The notes beneath the pieces are model-generated. The model searched no databases and was not told the origin of the DNA. It saw only the letters and a list, made by a program, of their open reading frames with translations. DNA of 64,000 bases from CAWEFA01 sp963851385 (GTDB taxonomy: Bacteria > Bacteroidota > Bacteroidia > Bacteroidales > DTGW01): positions 1 through 64,000 of the forward strand of contig CAWKPE010000015.1 in NCBI GenBank assembly GCA_963851385.1, in the 5' to 3' direction. Positions 27,581-37,625 of this stretch are shown in pieces (position 1 is the first letter of the stretch; every line of letters starts with the position of its first letter). The position numbers and the translations under genes are program-made.

Positions 27581-30500
27581 ATGTTCAAGAAATTAATTTA
27601 TATTTTATCATTATTAGGTATCGCTTTTAAAGCCCTTGCTGTTCCTTTTACCGATAAAGGAACATCTTGTCTTCAGCAGGTTTACAACTCATGTATTAAA
27701 ATTGCAGATATTAACAACGACTCTCTTCCAGATATTTTTCTTTCAGGCACTGACGGGACTTCTGCCTATTCGCGCATTTATTTAAATACCGGAAACTTTA
27801 CCTTCACACCACTTCCTGTTAGCATTCCTGACTTAAACAATACCAAAGTGGACTGGAGCGATTTCAATGGTGATGGATTTGTTGATCTTGTCATTTCTGG
27901 TGTTACTGATGACTTTGAATATAAATGTTCTATCTATAAAAATAATGGTGATAATACATTCTCTGAAGTAGCTTCATCGTTAGAAAACGTGGCTTATGGC
28001 TCTGTACTGTGGGCTGATTTTAATAATGACGGTAAACCAGATTTATTTATAACGGGAATAAATCAATCAGGAACTAAGGTAGCACACATTTATCAAAATG
28101 TCAATAATTCATTCGTTCTTGTAAATACAAATATTGCCGGAGTTTCTGATGGAGCGGCTATTACATTAGATTATAATAAAGATGGGAAAATTGATATTCT
28201 TGAAACTGGAATTAATTCCCTGGGGCAGAATGTAACCCTTTTGTATAAAAATGATGGCAACTTTACTTTTGAACCAGTGAATAACATTTTTGAGAAAATT
28301 ACAAACGGTGATATAGCTTCAGGTGACATTGACAATAACGGTTATGATGATGTAATTATTACAGGTACAAATGCTTCATGTAAAAGAGTTACAAAACTTT
28401 ACCTGAATAACAACGGAATTTTCATGGAAACTCCTTCGGCAGTATTCAATTCGCTTTCAAATGGGTCTGTTAATTTAGCAGATATCAATAATGATGGCCG
28501 TTTGGATGTTTTGCTCACTGGCCAGGATAATAATTCATTATTCAAAACAACGATTTATATTAACAATGGTGATAATACATTCCATAAAGATCCGGCATTA
28601 TTTCCAGGTTTGTTGATGTCTAACGCGACCGCATGTGATTTAAATAGAGATGGTACGATGGATGTTGTACTCTCTGGTAAAACATATACCGGCAATATTA
28701 GTAAAGTATATAAAAACGATACAACGTACCTGAATCATAAGCCTTCGGCACCCATTGGATTGAATGCAATAGCAAAAGATGATTCCGTTATACTAAGCTG
28801 GAATAAAGCGACTGATACTGAAACACCGCAAAATGGACTCACTTATAACCTTTACGTTGGAACATTATCCGGAAAATCTGATGTTGTTTCTCCAATGGCT
28901 TTTATTTCAAATGGTATTCGTAAAGTAGTAATGCCGGGTAATATGTCTCACAACACATCCTTCGTTTTAAAAAATTTTCCAGAAGGTCATTATTATTGGG
29001 GTGTTCAAAGTGTTGATAATTGTTATTCGGGTTCTCAATTTTCAACAGAAAGTACATTTACAATATGCCATAATTTATTTATTGGAAATGATACAAGTCT
29101 CTGTTTTGGGGATACTATTCATCTTTCTGCAGGAAAAGCCGGAGATGTAGTAAACTGGTATTCAATAAAGCATGGATTGCTGGTTGCCAATTCAAGAACT
29201 TTAAATTATAAAATTACAGAAAATGACAAGTTTGTAGCAGAATTAACTAATTCATTAGGTTGTACATTATATGATACTCTTGCAGCTAACGTAATTGCTT
29301 TACCTTCTTTTAATATCGGTAATGACACTGCAATATGCTTCCAGTTAAAAATTTTATTAAATTCCGGTTCAGGTTGGAAAATGGTTAAGTGGTACTCATT
29401 TAGAAATGGCTTATTGGCAAACGATACTTCAAAATTCATGTATACGGTTCTGGTTAGTGATACGATTTTTGCTGAAGTTACCAGCATTGCGGGCTGCACG
29501 AATTTCGATTCTGTTTACATTAAAAAATTGAATTTGCCTGTTTTTTCAATAGGAAGCGATTTAAATGTGTGCTATAATTACACGGCTGCATTAAATACAT
29601 CGCCTCCTTTTACAAATACGAATTGGTACAACATTCAAAATACTCTTTTGGAATCAGGAAATTCAGGTTATTCATTTGTTGTAAAGAAAACCGATACGAT
29701 ATATGCTGAAGTAACAGATACAAATAATTGCAAAAATCAAGATACTGTTATTGTCAAAAAGCTGACACTTCCATCAATTAATATTGGTCATGATACATCA
29801 GTATGTTATAACAACCAGTTAAATCTGAATGCTGTTGCAGATAAAGGGCATATTAACTGGTATTCTAAAAACAACGGAACAATTGCAATAGATACAACCT
29901 CGGTAAAAATTACTGTTTCGGCTAATGATTCTATAAGAGCGGTTATAACCGATGTCAACGGATGTGTAAATAAAGATACTCTGGTTCTTGTTAAATTAAA
30001 TCTTCCCTCTTTTTCAATCGGAAACGATACTTCCGTGTGTGTGAACAGTAATATTTTGTTGATTGCCGGTACCGGGTGGAAAAATGTTGATTGGTACGAC
30101 AGGAATTCAGGGTTGCTTCATGCAGGAAGTTGGTTTTATAACCATAATGTTACCAAAAGCGACACTATATGGGCCGTTGTAACCGATTATAATAATTGTG
30201 TCAATAACGATTCCATACATATTGTATCATGGCCGTTGCCCGATTTCAATATTGGAAATGATACTGCTTTATGCAAAAATCAATCCATTGAATTGAATTC
30301 AGGTAATGGATGGAAAAATACGAATTGGTATTCGATAAAGGATGGATTATTGCTGGCCGGAAATCATTTGTTAAATTACCGGTCAATTGTAAGCGATACC
30401 ATTTGGGCCGTTGTTACCGATAATAATTCTTGTATTAATAGTGATACATTAATTGTTGCTACTTATGAATTGCCTATGCTTAATCTTGTTCCTGATACTT

Positions 30501-31958
30501 CAGTTTGTGTTAATGATAATTTAAGTATTTCTGCAGGCACCGGTTGGAAAACCGTAAATTGGTATTCTTCCAAATATGGTTTGATTTATGCAGATACTTC
30601 TTCAATTATCAGGACTATGACAGATAACGATACAATTGTTGCAGAAGTGATTGATAACAACAATTGCCAAAATTTCGATACAACAATCGTAAAAGTTGCT
30701 GCACTGCCGGTGGTTAATTTGGGAAAAGATACCGCAATTTGTTTTAATAATAATATATTATATAATGTATCTGATAGTCTTTTTGACGTTAAATGGTACA
30801 CGTTAAAAGATGGACTCATTGCTTCAGGAAATAAAACTTTTAATTATCAGCCGGTAAAAACAGACAGCCTTGTAGCTGAAGTTTTTTTCGAATGCCGGAT
30901 GCAAAAGTTCGGACACAGCTTTTGTAATTGTTAATCCGTTGCCTGTTGCAAATGCGGGTTTGGATACTTTTTTATGTTATGGCACTAACCATTTGCTTGG
31001 AGGAAATCCAACAGCATCGGGCAGTACTGGAAATTATAATTATCAATGGACTCCAGAGAATGGCTTGAATAATTCGCGTGTATCAAATCCTTTTATTACT
31101 GCTAACGCAAATATTACTTATCATTTAAGAGTTAAAGATTCAAATAATTGTGAAGCTTTTGATTCAATAAAAGTCTTAGTCAATCCTCCAAATCATATTT
31201 CTCTTGCAAGTGAAGTAAATGTTTGCCTTGGAAAATCAATTAATTTAGGAAATTCGCAAGTCATAAGCGGAAGTTTGTTCCCATACTATTATCAATGGTC
31301 ACCTGATTCAACCCTTGATGATCCGACTGTTGCCAATCCGGTTGCACAACCCTCAATTAATACAACATACAGGTTCGTTGCAGGAACATGGTATTGTAAT
31401 CCGGATACGGCTTACATATCCGTTATCGTTAAACCTTTACCAAAAGTACATGTAAGTCCGACTTTAACAATAGGTAAAGAAGGTTCCGTTCAGCTTTACG
31501 CGGAAGGAGGTTCGGAATACCTGTGGAACCCTTCCGACTATCTTGATCATAATAATATTCCTGATCCTGTTGCAAGACCAGAAATATCTACTTTATACAC
31601 CGTAACTGTTAAAGACTCGTTTGATTGTGTTTCTGAAGCAACGGTTCAGGTTAATGTAAATAATGAGGTTTTTGTTCCAAACCTTTTTACGCCAAATAAT
31701 GATGGTAAAAACGACTATTTCAAAGTGTACGGATTTGGTTTCAGAGAATTGTCTCTTAAAATAATCGACAGGCAAAACAACATAGTATTTGAAAGTATAG
31801 ATATTGATGAAATAACACAAAAAGGCTGGGATGGCACATACAAAGGCAAACCTATGGAAGCAGGTATTTACAAATGGTTCCTAAGCGGCTATTATGAGAG
31901 CGGTGAACCGGTTTTATTTAAAGGAACAAATTTGGGAATTATAACTTTGGTGAGATGA
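27581..31958 (+). CDS. Large FG-GAP/repeat adhesin-like protein with T9SS type B sorting domain, frameshifted in a T run
   Basis: Signal peptide (KKLIYILSLLGIAFKALA), then about seven FG-GAP/VCBS-type units over residues 40-370 (DINNDSLPDIF, DFNGDGFVDLVISG, DFNNDGKPDLFITG, DINNDGRLDVLLTG) with Ca-binding DxNxDG loops. An FnIII-like domain lies at about 390-490. Eight repeats of about 70 residues follow (FNIGNDTSVC...GWKxxNWYS...DTIWAVVTDxNNC), then two PKD-like YxYQWxP domains. The end is a CHU_C/T9SS type B sorting domain (FVPNLFTPNNDGKNDYFKV, GWDGTYKGKPMEAGIYKW, ITLVR). The frame breaks at a run of seven T (30882-30888); with six T it reads EVFSNAGCKSSDTAFVIVNP and joins cleanly. Likely secreted across the outer membrane by T9SS and anchored at the surface. 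Confidence 0.85.
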
Positions 31959-32059
31959 TTGAAGAATTTAATACAATAATATAATGATGCGATGAAAATG
32001 AATATTTATTCCTGCGTTTCTTTCTTAGTCTATTAAAGCATTTTAAAAACAATTAATTA

Positions 32060-33571
32060 ATGAGAAAAATAAAAGTAGAAAAACAATCTTTTATCAGAAA
32101 ATTCTTATTCTTGAACAAAGTATTTTGTATTTCATTATTTGGAATATTTTCAATATTCAATATAACGGCTCAAAGCCCCGGTTTTACAAATTATATGGAA
32201 GCTCCTATGTTGTATAATCCTGCTGTGTTGTCTGAATGTGACATTCCGCAGTTCTCATTAAACTACAGGAATTTTCAGCTATTGAATGATATCAATTATA
32301 ACACATCATTGTTCTCTTTTCAAATGCCTTTTAATTATAAAGTCGGAAGAATTAATCTGGGAACTGCTGGAATTTCAATTTATGACGATAGGTTGAACAC
32401 GGGAGGAATGTTCAGTTATACCGGTCTTGCGTTTGGATATTCCCAGCCTGTGCAGGTTTCAGTTAATTCAACTTTAAGCTTGGGAATGCAGATTAATTAT
32501 TATCAGAAACGTTTTAATTATAGCGGATATACAACCGGGAGTCAATGGAATGATTATACTGGCTATAACCCTGCAGCATCAATTGGAGAAGATTTTATTA
32601 AAGAAAAAATTTTACGGTTTGCAATCAGTACAGGTATGTACTGGCGTTTAGCTGATAAGAGTAATAATACAAAAGCATATGCAGGTTTAGGAATTTTCAA
32701 CCTAAATAAGCCTGATGAAAGTTTTACGGTGATACCAGACAAACAGCTTTGGAGATACACTTTTCAGGGAGGTCTTAAAGTGTATGACGAAGGAAAAATA
32801 AAAATTATTCCTGAACTTTTATTTATAGGGCAGGGTTCACAACAATTCTTAAGCACGGGTCTTAAAACATCTTATTCATTCGATGGCAGCAATCCCTATG
32901 TTCCTTTAAGAGCCGGGCAATTGAGTTTAACAACTAGATATTTTAACAGCAAGACAATGTCGTTGGGCGTAATTCTAAATCAACCTTATTATGATTTTGG
33001 TCTTTCTTACGATTTCAATGTTAATGCTGATATTCCAGGAAGCTCAAATGCTTTTGAAGCTTTTGTACTGGTAAAATTGGGCAAACATGAAAAAAAGCCT
33101 GAGCCAATGGTTGCTAAAGATTATTATATAGGCCAGGCAAGAGATTTTTTTAAAACAGAAACTGATACTTCAAAAAAAATCAGCTATAAAAAAACTGGTG
33201 TTGAGCAGCAGCAAACATTTAAGAAACCGGTTTCTCTTGCCTTGAGACGCGATTTTAAATTTGCATTTAACGATGCTAACCTGGATAGTGCAGCCATGAA
33301 GTATCTTGATGAATTGGTTGCTTTGCTTGAAGAAAACAAAACCATGACTCTTGAAATAATAGGACATACAGATGATGTAGGGAGTGAAGAGGGCAACAGG
33401 CTGATTTCAATAAAGAGAGCACAGGTTGTGGCAGATTATTTAATTAGTAAAGGAATCAATGAGAAAAGACTTAGAGTAACCGGTAAATTAAACAAAGAAC
33501 CCTTATTCCCAAACAATAGTCCAGAAAACAGGGCTAAGAACAGGAGGGTAGAGTTTATTTTGACCAATTAA
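32060..33571 (+). CDS. PorP/SprF-family T9SS membrane protein fused to OmpA-like domain
   Basis: 503 residues: signal region (FCISLFGIFSIFNITAQ), a PorP/SprF barrel over about residues 35-345 (YMEAPMLYNPAVLSECDIPQ, YRNFQ, LGTAGISIYDD), a linker, and a C-terminal OmpA peptidoglycan-binding domain (FAFNDANLDSAAMKYLDELV, IIGHTDDVGSEEGN, RAQVVADYLISKGI, NRRVEF). SprF-type proteins are partners for specific T9SS cargo, often encoded right after a CHU_C protein, as here 100 bases after one. The OmpA part would tie the complex to the cell wall. The fusion is less common than separate PorP/SprF and OmpA proteins. Confidence 0.88.
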   Translation: MRKIKVEKQSFIRKFLFLNKVFCISLFGIFSIFNITAQSPGFTNYMEAPMLYNPAVLSECDIPQFSLNYRNFQLLNDINYNTSLFSFQMPFNYKVGRINLGTAGISIYDDRLNTGGMFSYTGLAFGYSQPVQVSVNSTLSLGMQINYYQKRFNYSGYTTGSQWNDYTGYNPAASIGEDFIKEKILRFAISTGMYWRLADKSNNTKAYAGLGIFNLNKPDESFTVIPDKQLWRYTFQGGLKVYDEGKIKIIPELLFIGQGSQQFLSTGLKTSYSFDGSNPYVPLRAGQLSLTTRYFNSKTMSLGVILNQPYYDFGLSYDFNVNADIPGSSNAFEAFVLVKLGKHEKKPEPMVAKDYYIGQARDFFKTETDTSKKISYKKTGVEQQQTFKKPVSLALRRDFKFAFNDANLDSAAMKYLDELVALLEENKTMTLEIIGHTDDVGSEEGNRLISIKRAQVVADYLISKGINEKRLRVTGKLNKEPLFPNNSPENRAKNRRVEFILTN

Positions 33572-33573
33572 TT

Positions 33574-33660
33574 TTTGTGATTTTTAGTGTCTTCGTGTTT
33601 TGGTTGAAAATTTTTTTAACACGCAGTTACTATGAGTCTCTATATTTCTTGAACACAAGG
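33574..33660. repeat. Intergenic mosaic repeat (cttcgtgttt type)
   Basis: tttttagtgtcttcgtgttt and ttaacacgcag resemble the acacgaagacacaaag-type mosaics seen also inside 44475-44690 and at 63088-63130. Such sequence is common between genes in Bacteroidota; no promoter or terminator can be assigned with confidence. Confidence 0.4.
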
Positions 33661-33711
33661 TGACGAATGAAAGTATTTGACTAATAATTTATATAATATA
33701 TCAAGGCTTCA

Positions 33712-35424
33712 TTGAATAAGAAAAATAAAATAGTATTGTTATTTACAGTTTTAACTGTTCTTTCAGCATCTGATTATTCCCAAAACCTGGAATCAATAGG
33801 AACTAAAAATCCTCTTAAAATGTCAGGTGGAATTTCTGCAAATCAAATAGTCTATGCTTCATCAGATACCGTATCAGGGCGCGATCCTTACACATGGATA
33901 GCTACAGGCAGTTTGAACTTTAGTATTTATGGATGGAACATTCCTTTATCATTTACTGTTTCAAATTACAATAAATCTTTTCAACAACCCTTTAACCAAT
34001 ATAGCATGAATCCCACGTACAAATGGGTAACATTGCATGCAGGATATTGCAATATGACTTTTTCTCCGTATACTTTAAGCGGGCATACTTTTTTAGGTGC
34101 TGGAATAGAATTGGCACCACCAGGTATATTCAGATTCAGCGCCATGTACGGAAGGTTGCAAAAACCTATTGCACCGGATACATCAAACGTAAATATTAAG
34201 CCTGCGTACGAGCGCACGGGTTTTGGTTTCAAAGCCGGAATTACAAAAGGTAACTCATTGTTGGAAGTGATCCTTTTTAAGGTAAAGGATAATATTAATT
34301 CATTGGGTCCAATTGTAATTCCGGATACAATACTTACTCCAAAAGAGAATTTGGTATTATCCGTTAGCGGTAAAACTGCCGTAGTCAAAAATCTTGTTGT
34401 TTCAACCGAATTTGCCGGAAGCAGCTATACCGATAATTTATATTCCGAATTACAAACTGATGCAACCGGAAACATTTATACTTTTACCGGATTATTTAAA
34501 AAGCGCCAATCATCTTCAGTTTATCATGCATTAAAATCAGGTGTCACGTATTCTATAGACAAATCAAGCATAGGTTTGGGATACGAGCGCGTTGAGCCTG
34601 GTTATGTTACTTTGGGTGCATATTATTCTAACAACGATTTCGAAAATTATACAGCCAATGCTTCAACAGTCATTTTTAAAGATAAAATGAATTTATCTAT
34701 AAGTACCGGTTTACAACATGACAATCTTGATGACAAAAAGACAAGTAGTACAAATAGGGTCGTGAGCTCTGTAAATATTGGATTCAAAGCAAGTGAAAAG
34801 ATGAACCTTAGTGGTTCTTATTCTAATTTCCAGACATACACGCATATCAAGTCGCAGTTTGAAGTAATTAACCAGGTAATACCATATGATAACCTGGATA
34901 CATTAAATTTTACCCAACTTTCGCAATCAACCAATTTCAATGCTTCATACGTGTTAAGCAGCACGGCTATAAAAAGACAAAATCTGAATCTGAATTTGAA
35001 TTACATGGTGGCTAACGATCAACAGTCATCTAAAGATGAAAAATCATATTTTTTAAATTCAAATGTTTCATACAGCCATTGCATAGTACCACTCAATTTG
35101 TCAATAACGGGAGCTTTCAATACCAGCTATAATGAAATGAGCACTACTAAATCACTGACACTTGGGCCAAATGTAGCTTTTAGTAAAATGTTTTTGAGGA
35201 AAACTCTGCGTTCCAGTATTTCCTTTTCTGAAAATAAATCCTATTCAAACGGGAAAAATATAAATTCGGTATTTACTTCAAGGTTAACTTCTTCATATAT
35301 TATATTAAAAAAGCACAATCTCAATTTAAGCCTGGTATGGGCATTAAGATCGAGTAATAACGGCACAATTTCTAACAAATTAAATGAATTTACAGGTACA
35401 TTAAGTTATGTTTACAATTTTTAG
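33712..35424 (+). CDS. Outer-membrane beta-barrel protein
   Basis: 570 residues from a TTG start (no nearer ATG fits the signal peptide NKKNKIVLLFTVLTVLSASDYSQ). The whole chain alternates polar and hydrophobic residues in long strands with aromatic girdles (NFSIYGWNIPLSFTVSNYNK; GFGFKAGITKGNSLLEVILF; SIGLGYERVEPGYVTLGAYY) and ends in LSYVYNF, a typical barrel terminus with final Phe. I know no functional family for it. It follows the CHU_C and PorP/SprF genes in the same orientation, so a role in surface display or translocation of those products, or of the toxin array, is possible (inference). Confidence 0.75.
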   Translation: MNKKNKIVLLFTVLTVLSASDYSQNLESIGTKNPLKMSGGISANQIVYASSDTVSGRDPYTWIATGSLNFSIYGWNIPLSFTVSNYNKSFQQPFNQYSMNPTYKWVTLHAGYCNMTFSPYTLSGHTFLGAGIELAPPGIFRFSAMYGRLQKPIAPDTSNVNIKPAYERTGFGFKAGITKGNSLLEVILFKVKDNINSLGPIVIPDTILTPKENLVLSVSGKTAVVKNLVVSTEFAGSSYTDNLYSELQTDATGNIYTFTGLFKKRQSSSVYHALKSGVTYSIDKSSIGLGYERVEPGYVTLGAYYSNNDFENYTANASTVIFKDKMNLSISTGLQHDNLDDKKTSSTNRVVSSVNIGFKASEKMNLSGSYSNFQTYTHIKSQFEVINQVIPYDNLDTLNFTQLSQSTNFNASYVLSSTAIKRQNLNLNLNYMVANDQQSSKDEKSYFLNSNVSYSHCIVPLNLSITGAFNTSYNEMSTTKSLTLGPNVAFSKMFLRKTLRSSISFSENKSYSNGKNINSVFTSRLTSSYIILKKHNLNLSLVWALRSSNNGTISNKLNEFTGTLSYVYNF

Positions 35425-35497
35425 CGAGTTCTTATTCTTTAATGGGAAAATGATATGATAATTTTAAATTATCAGTGAACAAGAAAAAAAACTAATA
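35399..35497 (+). repeat. Barrel-gene 3' end duplicated at 39092-39190 (copy 1)
   Basis: The last codons of the barrel gene (LSYVYNF stop) and about 70 bases after it (ttttagcgagttcttattc...aaaatgatatgataattttaaattatc) resemble 39092-39190. It is the intact member of the pair. Confidence 0.5.
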
Positions 35498-35528
35498 AGC
35501 AAATGTTAAGCGCTTAACCGTTCTCTTA

Positions 35529-36227
35529 TTACCAAATAAAAGGCATTAACCTGTATTTGACTTTACTCATGTATAAATCATAACCTTTTAATCCATTTTT
35601 AAGAACAATTTCCTCATTATTTATTCTAAAAGTTACTAAAAATGGAATACAGAAGGCTGGGATTAGTGTATATAATGAACCTAAAATAACTGGTGAAGAA
35701 CAAATTATAATTGAAAAAGCCAGATACATTGGATGTCTCACAATTGAATACATTCCAGTCTCGATTAGTTTCTGCTCCTCCTGTATTTCAATCACTCTTG
35801 AAGCATAGCTGTTTTGTTTCATAACTACAAATAGCATTACAAATCCGCCTATTATAATAATTGTAAAAATAAAAATATACAGTTGTGGAACTGTTGACCA
35901 ATGAAATCTATAATTAAATCCAGCCAAAGATAACGTAATTAAAGTGGATAGAATTAACAATGACATTACTAACTTTTGCGGTTTCTCAACTTCTTCTCCT
36001 TGTAATCTCTTTTTTGCAAACTCTGGATTTTTAAATGCGAAATAAATCAAAATTAGAAAAAAACATACATCAAATAATCCAAGAAAAAGCCACGCATTCC
36101 AAAATTTAAAAGTCCCTGCACTTAAGAATAAAGGAATGCCAAAAAATATTAAAACTAAAATGCAGTTGAATAGTATCCTTATAATCAAAATCATTTTTTC
36201 TCCGGTTTTATGTTCAATGTTTTGCAT
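35529..36227 (-). CDS. Isoprenylcysteine carboxyl methyltransferase-family membrane protein
   Basis: 232 residues, about five to six membrane helices (LFNCILVLIFFGIPLFL; WLFLGLFDVCFFLILIYFAF; LYIFIFTIIIIGGFVMLFVV). The C-terminal half carries the ICMT/PEMT signature: LIETGMYSIVRHPMYLA (the G-x-Y-x-x-x-RHP-x-Y motif), NEE, and GYDLYMSKVKYRLMPFIW. Members methylate lipids or small molecules with SAM at the membrane; the substrate here is unknown. Alone on the minus strand beside another methyltransferase gene. Confidence 0.85.
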   Translation of the reverse strand: MQNIEHKTGEKMILIIRILFNCILVLIFFGIPLFLSAGTFKFWNAWLFLGLFDVCFFLILIYFAFKNPEFAKKRLQGEEVEKPQKLVMSLLILSTLITLSLAGFNYRFHWSTVPQLYIFIFTIIIIGGFVMLFVVMKQNSYASRVIEIQEEQKLIETGMYSIVRHPMYLAFSIIICSSPVILGSLYTLIPAFCIPFLVTFRINNEEIVLKNGLKGYDLYMSKVKYRLMPFIW

Positions 36228-36393
36228 TTTTTTTGTGTTAAATTTTTAATCAAACTGTTGGCTAAATAATAAAGTTAAGTATATAGAGCTGCAAACCTGT
36301 TCATCAATATCAATTGTTTTTGAATGTAAGGACATATTCAATCTAATATACTCCTTATTGGTTATGCTGTTATTAAGCAAAGTATCTTATTTT

Positions 36394-37167
36394 TTATGGT
36401 TTAGCAAAAATCAGAACATATAAATCGCCATTACATATCTCTTTATATTCAATACTTTTACAATATTCAGGTAAGTATTCTACCGGGCTTTTTATTTTAT
36501 CGGCCTTATAAAAATTACCACTAAATATTGCTTTTTCATATTTTGCTCTTATTTTTTCAGTTTCATCCGTAATAAGTATTTTTGTACCACTTTTTGCTAT
36601 TCGCAGCATTTCTAATACTGCTTTGCTTTTATCATTAAAGAAATTAAAACCACCAGCAGAAAAAACAACATCAAAAGAATTGTTCTTTAATGGAAGAAAT
36701 TCAGCTTCTGATTGCAAAAGGACTATGTTACGTTTAATCTTTTTCATTGAGTTATTGCAACGTTTAAGCATTCCTAATGATATGTCAACTCCATAGTATT
36801 CTGCTTTTGGATTTAGATATTTTATATTACGGCCTGTTCCAATTGATATTTCGATTACTCTGTCATTATCTTTTACTTCAAGTTGGGAAAGGTATTGCAT
36901 TAATCTATTTCTTTCATTTCCATTTTTTATAAATGCAAAAAAACGTGTTACTAAATCATAAAATATCGAAATTCTGTCGTATATATTTTGATATTTTTTA
37001 TTATTTCCCGTTAGTTCGTCTTTATCAAGAAAACAAATCAGATTATTAAAGACTGGAAATTTTTCCCCATTATTAGCCTGAAAAAATTCATTTTTGCCTT
37101 CACATTTATAAGTAAGATTGTCTCCAGTTTTTGGATCCCTAATTATTTCTATTGTATTTTGTTCCAT
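36394..37167 (-). CDS. Class I SAM-dependent methyltransferase
   Basis: 257 residues. The N-terminal 50 residues look like a Trm112-type lead (IRDPKTGDNLTYKCEGKNEF...GEKFPVFNNLICFL). Then the Rossmann methyltransferase: motif I VIEISIGTGRNIKYL, motif II YYGVDISLGML, motif post-II LQSEAEFLPLKNNSFDVVFS, all UbiE/Methyltransf_11-like. A short lid and beta-strands close the domain (GDLYVLIFAKP). Substrate unknown. It lies 166 bases upstream of the ICMT-family gene on the same strand and could share its transcript. Confidence 0.85.
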   Translation of the reverse strand: MEQNTIEIIRDPKTGDNLTYKCEGKNEFFQANNGEKFPVFNNLICFLDKDELTGNNKKYQNIYDRISIFYDLVTRFFAFIKNGNERNRLMQYLSQLEVKDNDRVIEISIGTGRNIKYLNPKAEYYGVDISLGMLKRCNNSMKKIKRNIVLLQSEAEFLPLKNNSFDVVFSAGGFNFFNDKSKAVLEMLRIAKSGTKILITDETEKIRAKYEKAIFSGNFYKADKIKSPVEYLPEYCKSIEYKEICNGDLYVLIFAKP

Positions 37168-37625
37168 ATAATAAAACTTTAGAAATAGATTCGAGTATGT
37201 TGTATGAAGTTAATAAAAGGTTTTATATATGTGCCATACCAGTCCGGCTAAATTATCAAAAAGAATTAAACTTAGCAACTCAGCTGCATCAACAATAAAA
37301 TTAGCCGGAATGTAATATCCAATTTGGCGCACACATTTATTTTTGTCTTATTAAGACAAAATTCAAAGAGTTTGCCTATAAAATTAAGCTGTCATTATTT
37401 TATAGAATTATTTGTACCTCAAAATCAGACTCTTTATTATAATCGCAAATAATCCTTGAAATATTTTTTCAAAAAACTGTAAGATGATTGACATTGTTTT
37501 CCATTGGTTGGTGCTGATTTTATTAAACTGTGACATTAATAAAATTAGTAATCACATAGATCGTACTTAGCTGTACTTTTTCCAGCTTTTTGAAATTTGT
37601 ATCATTTATCCAATTATTTACAAAA
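37168..37625. other. 458-base gap without a gene
   Basis: AT-rich, no convincing reading frame. It holds the perfect 21-base palindrome at 37341-37361 and otherwise nothing I can assign. Confidence 0.6.
37341..37361. promoter_or_regulatory. Perfect 21-base palindrome, possible operator
   Basis: TTTTGTCTTA and TAAGACAAAA flank a single central T. It lies about 175 bases upstream of the methyltransferase start and 265 bases after the stop of the gene at 37626. The 10-base arms suit a dimeric repressor site or a short hairpin; no cognate regulator is encoded nearby. Confidence 0.4.

Noticed and set aside
34001..34400. Minus-strand frame inside the outer-membrane barrel gene
   Set aside because: A shadow of the barrel's alternating pattern; no start signal or homology.
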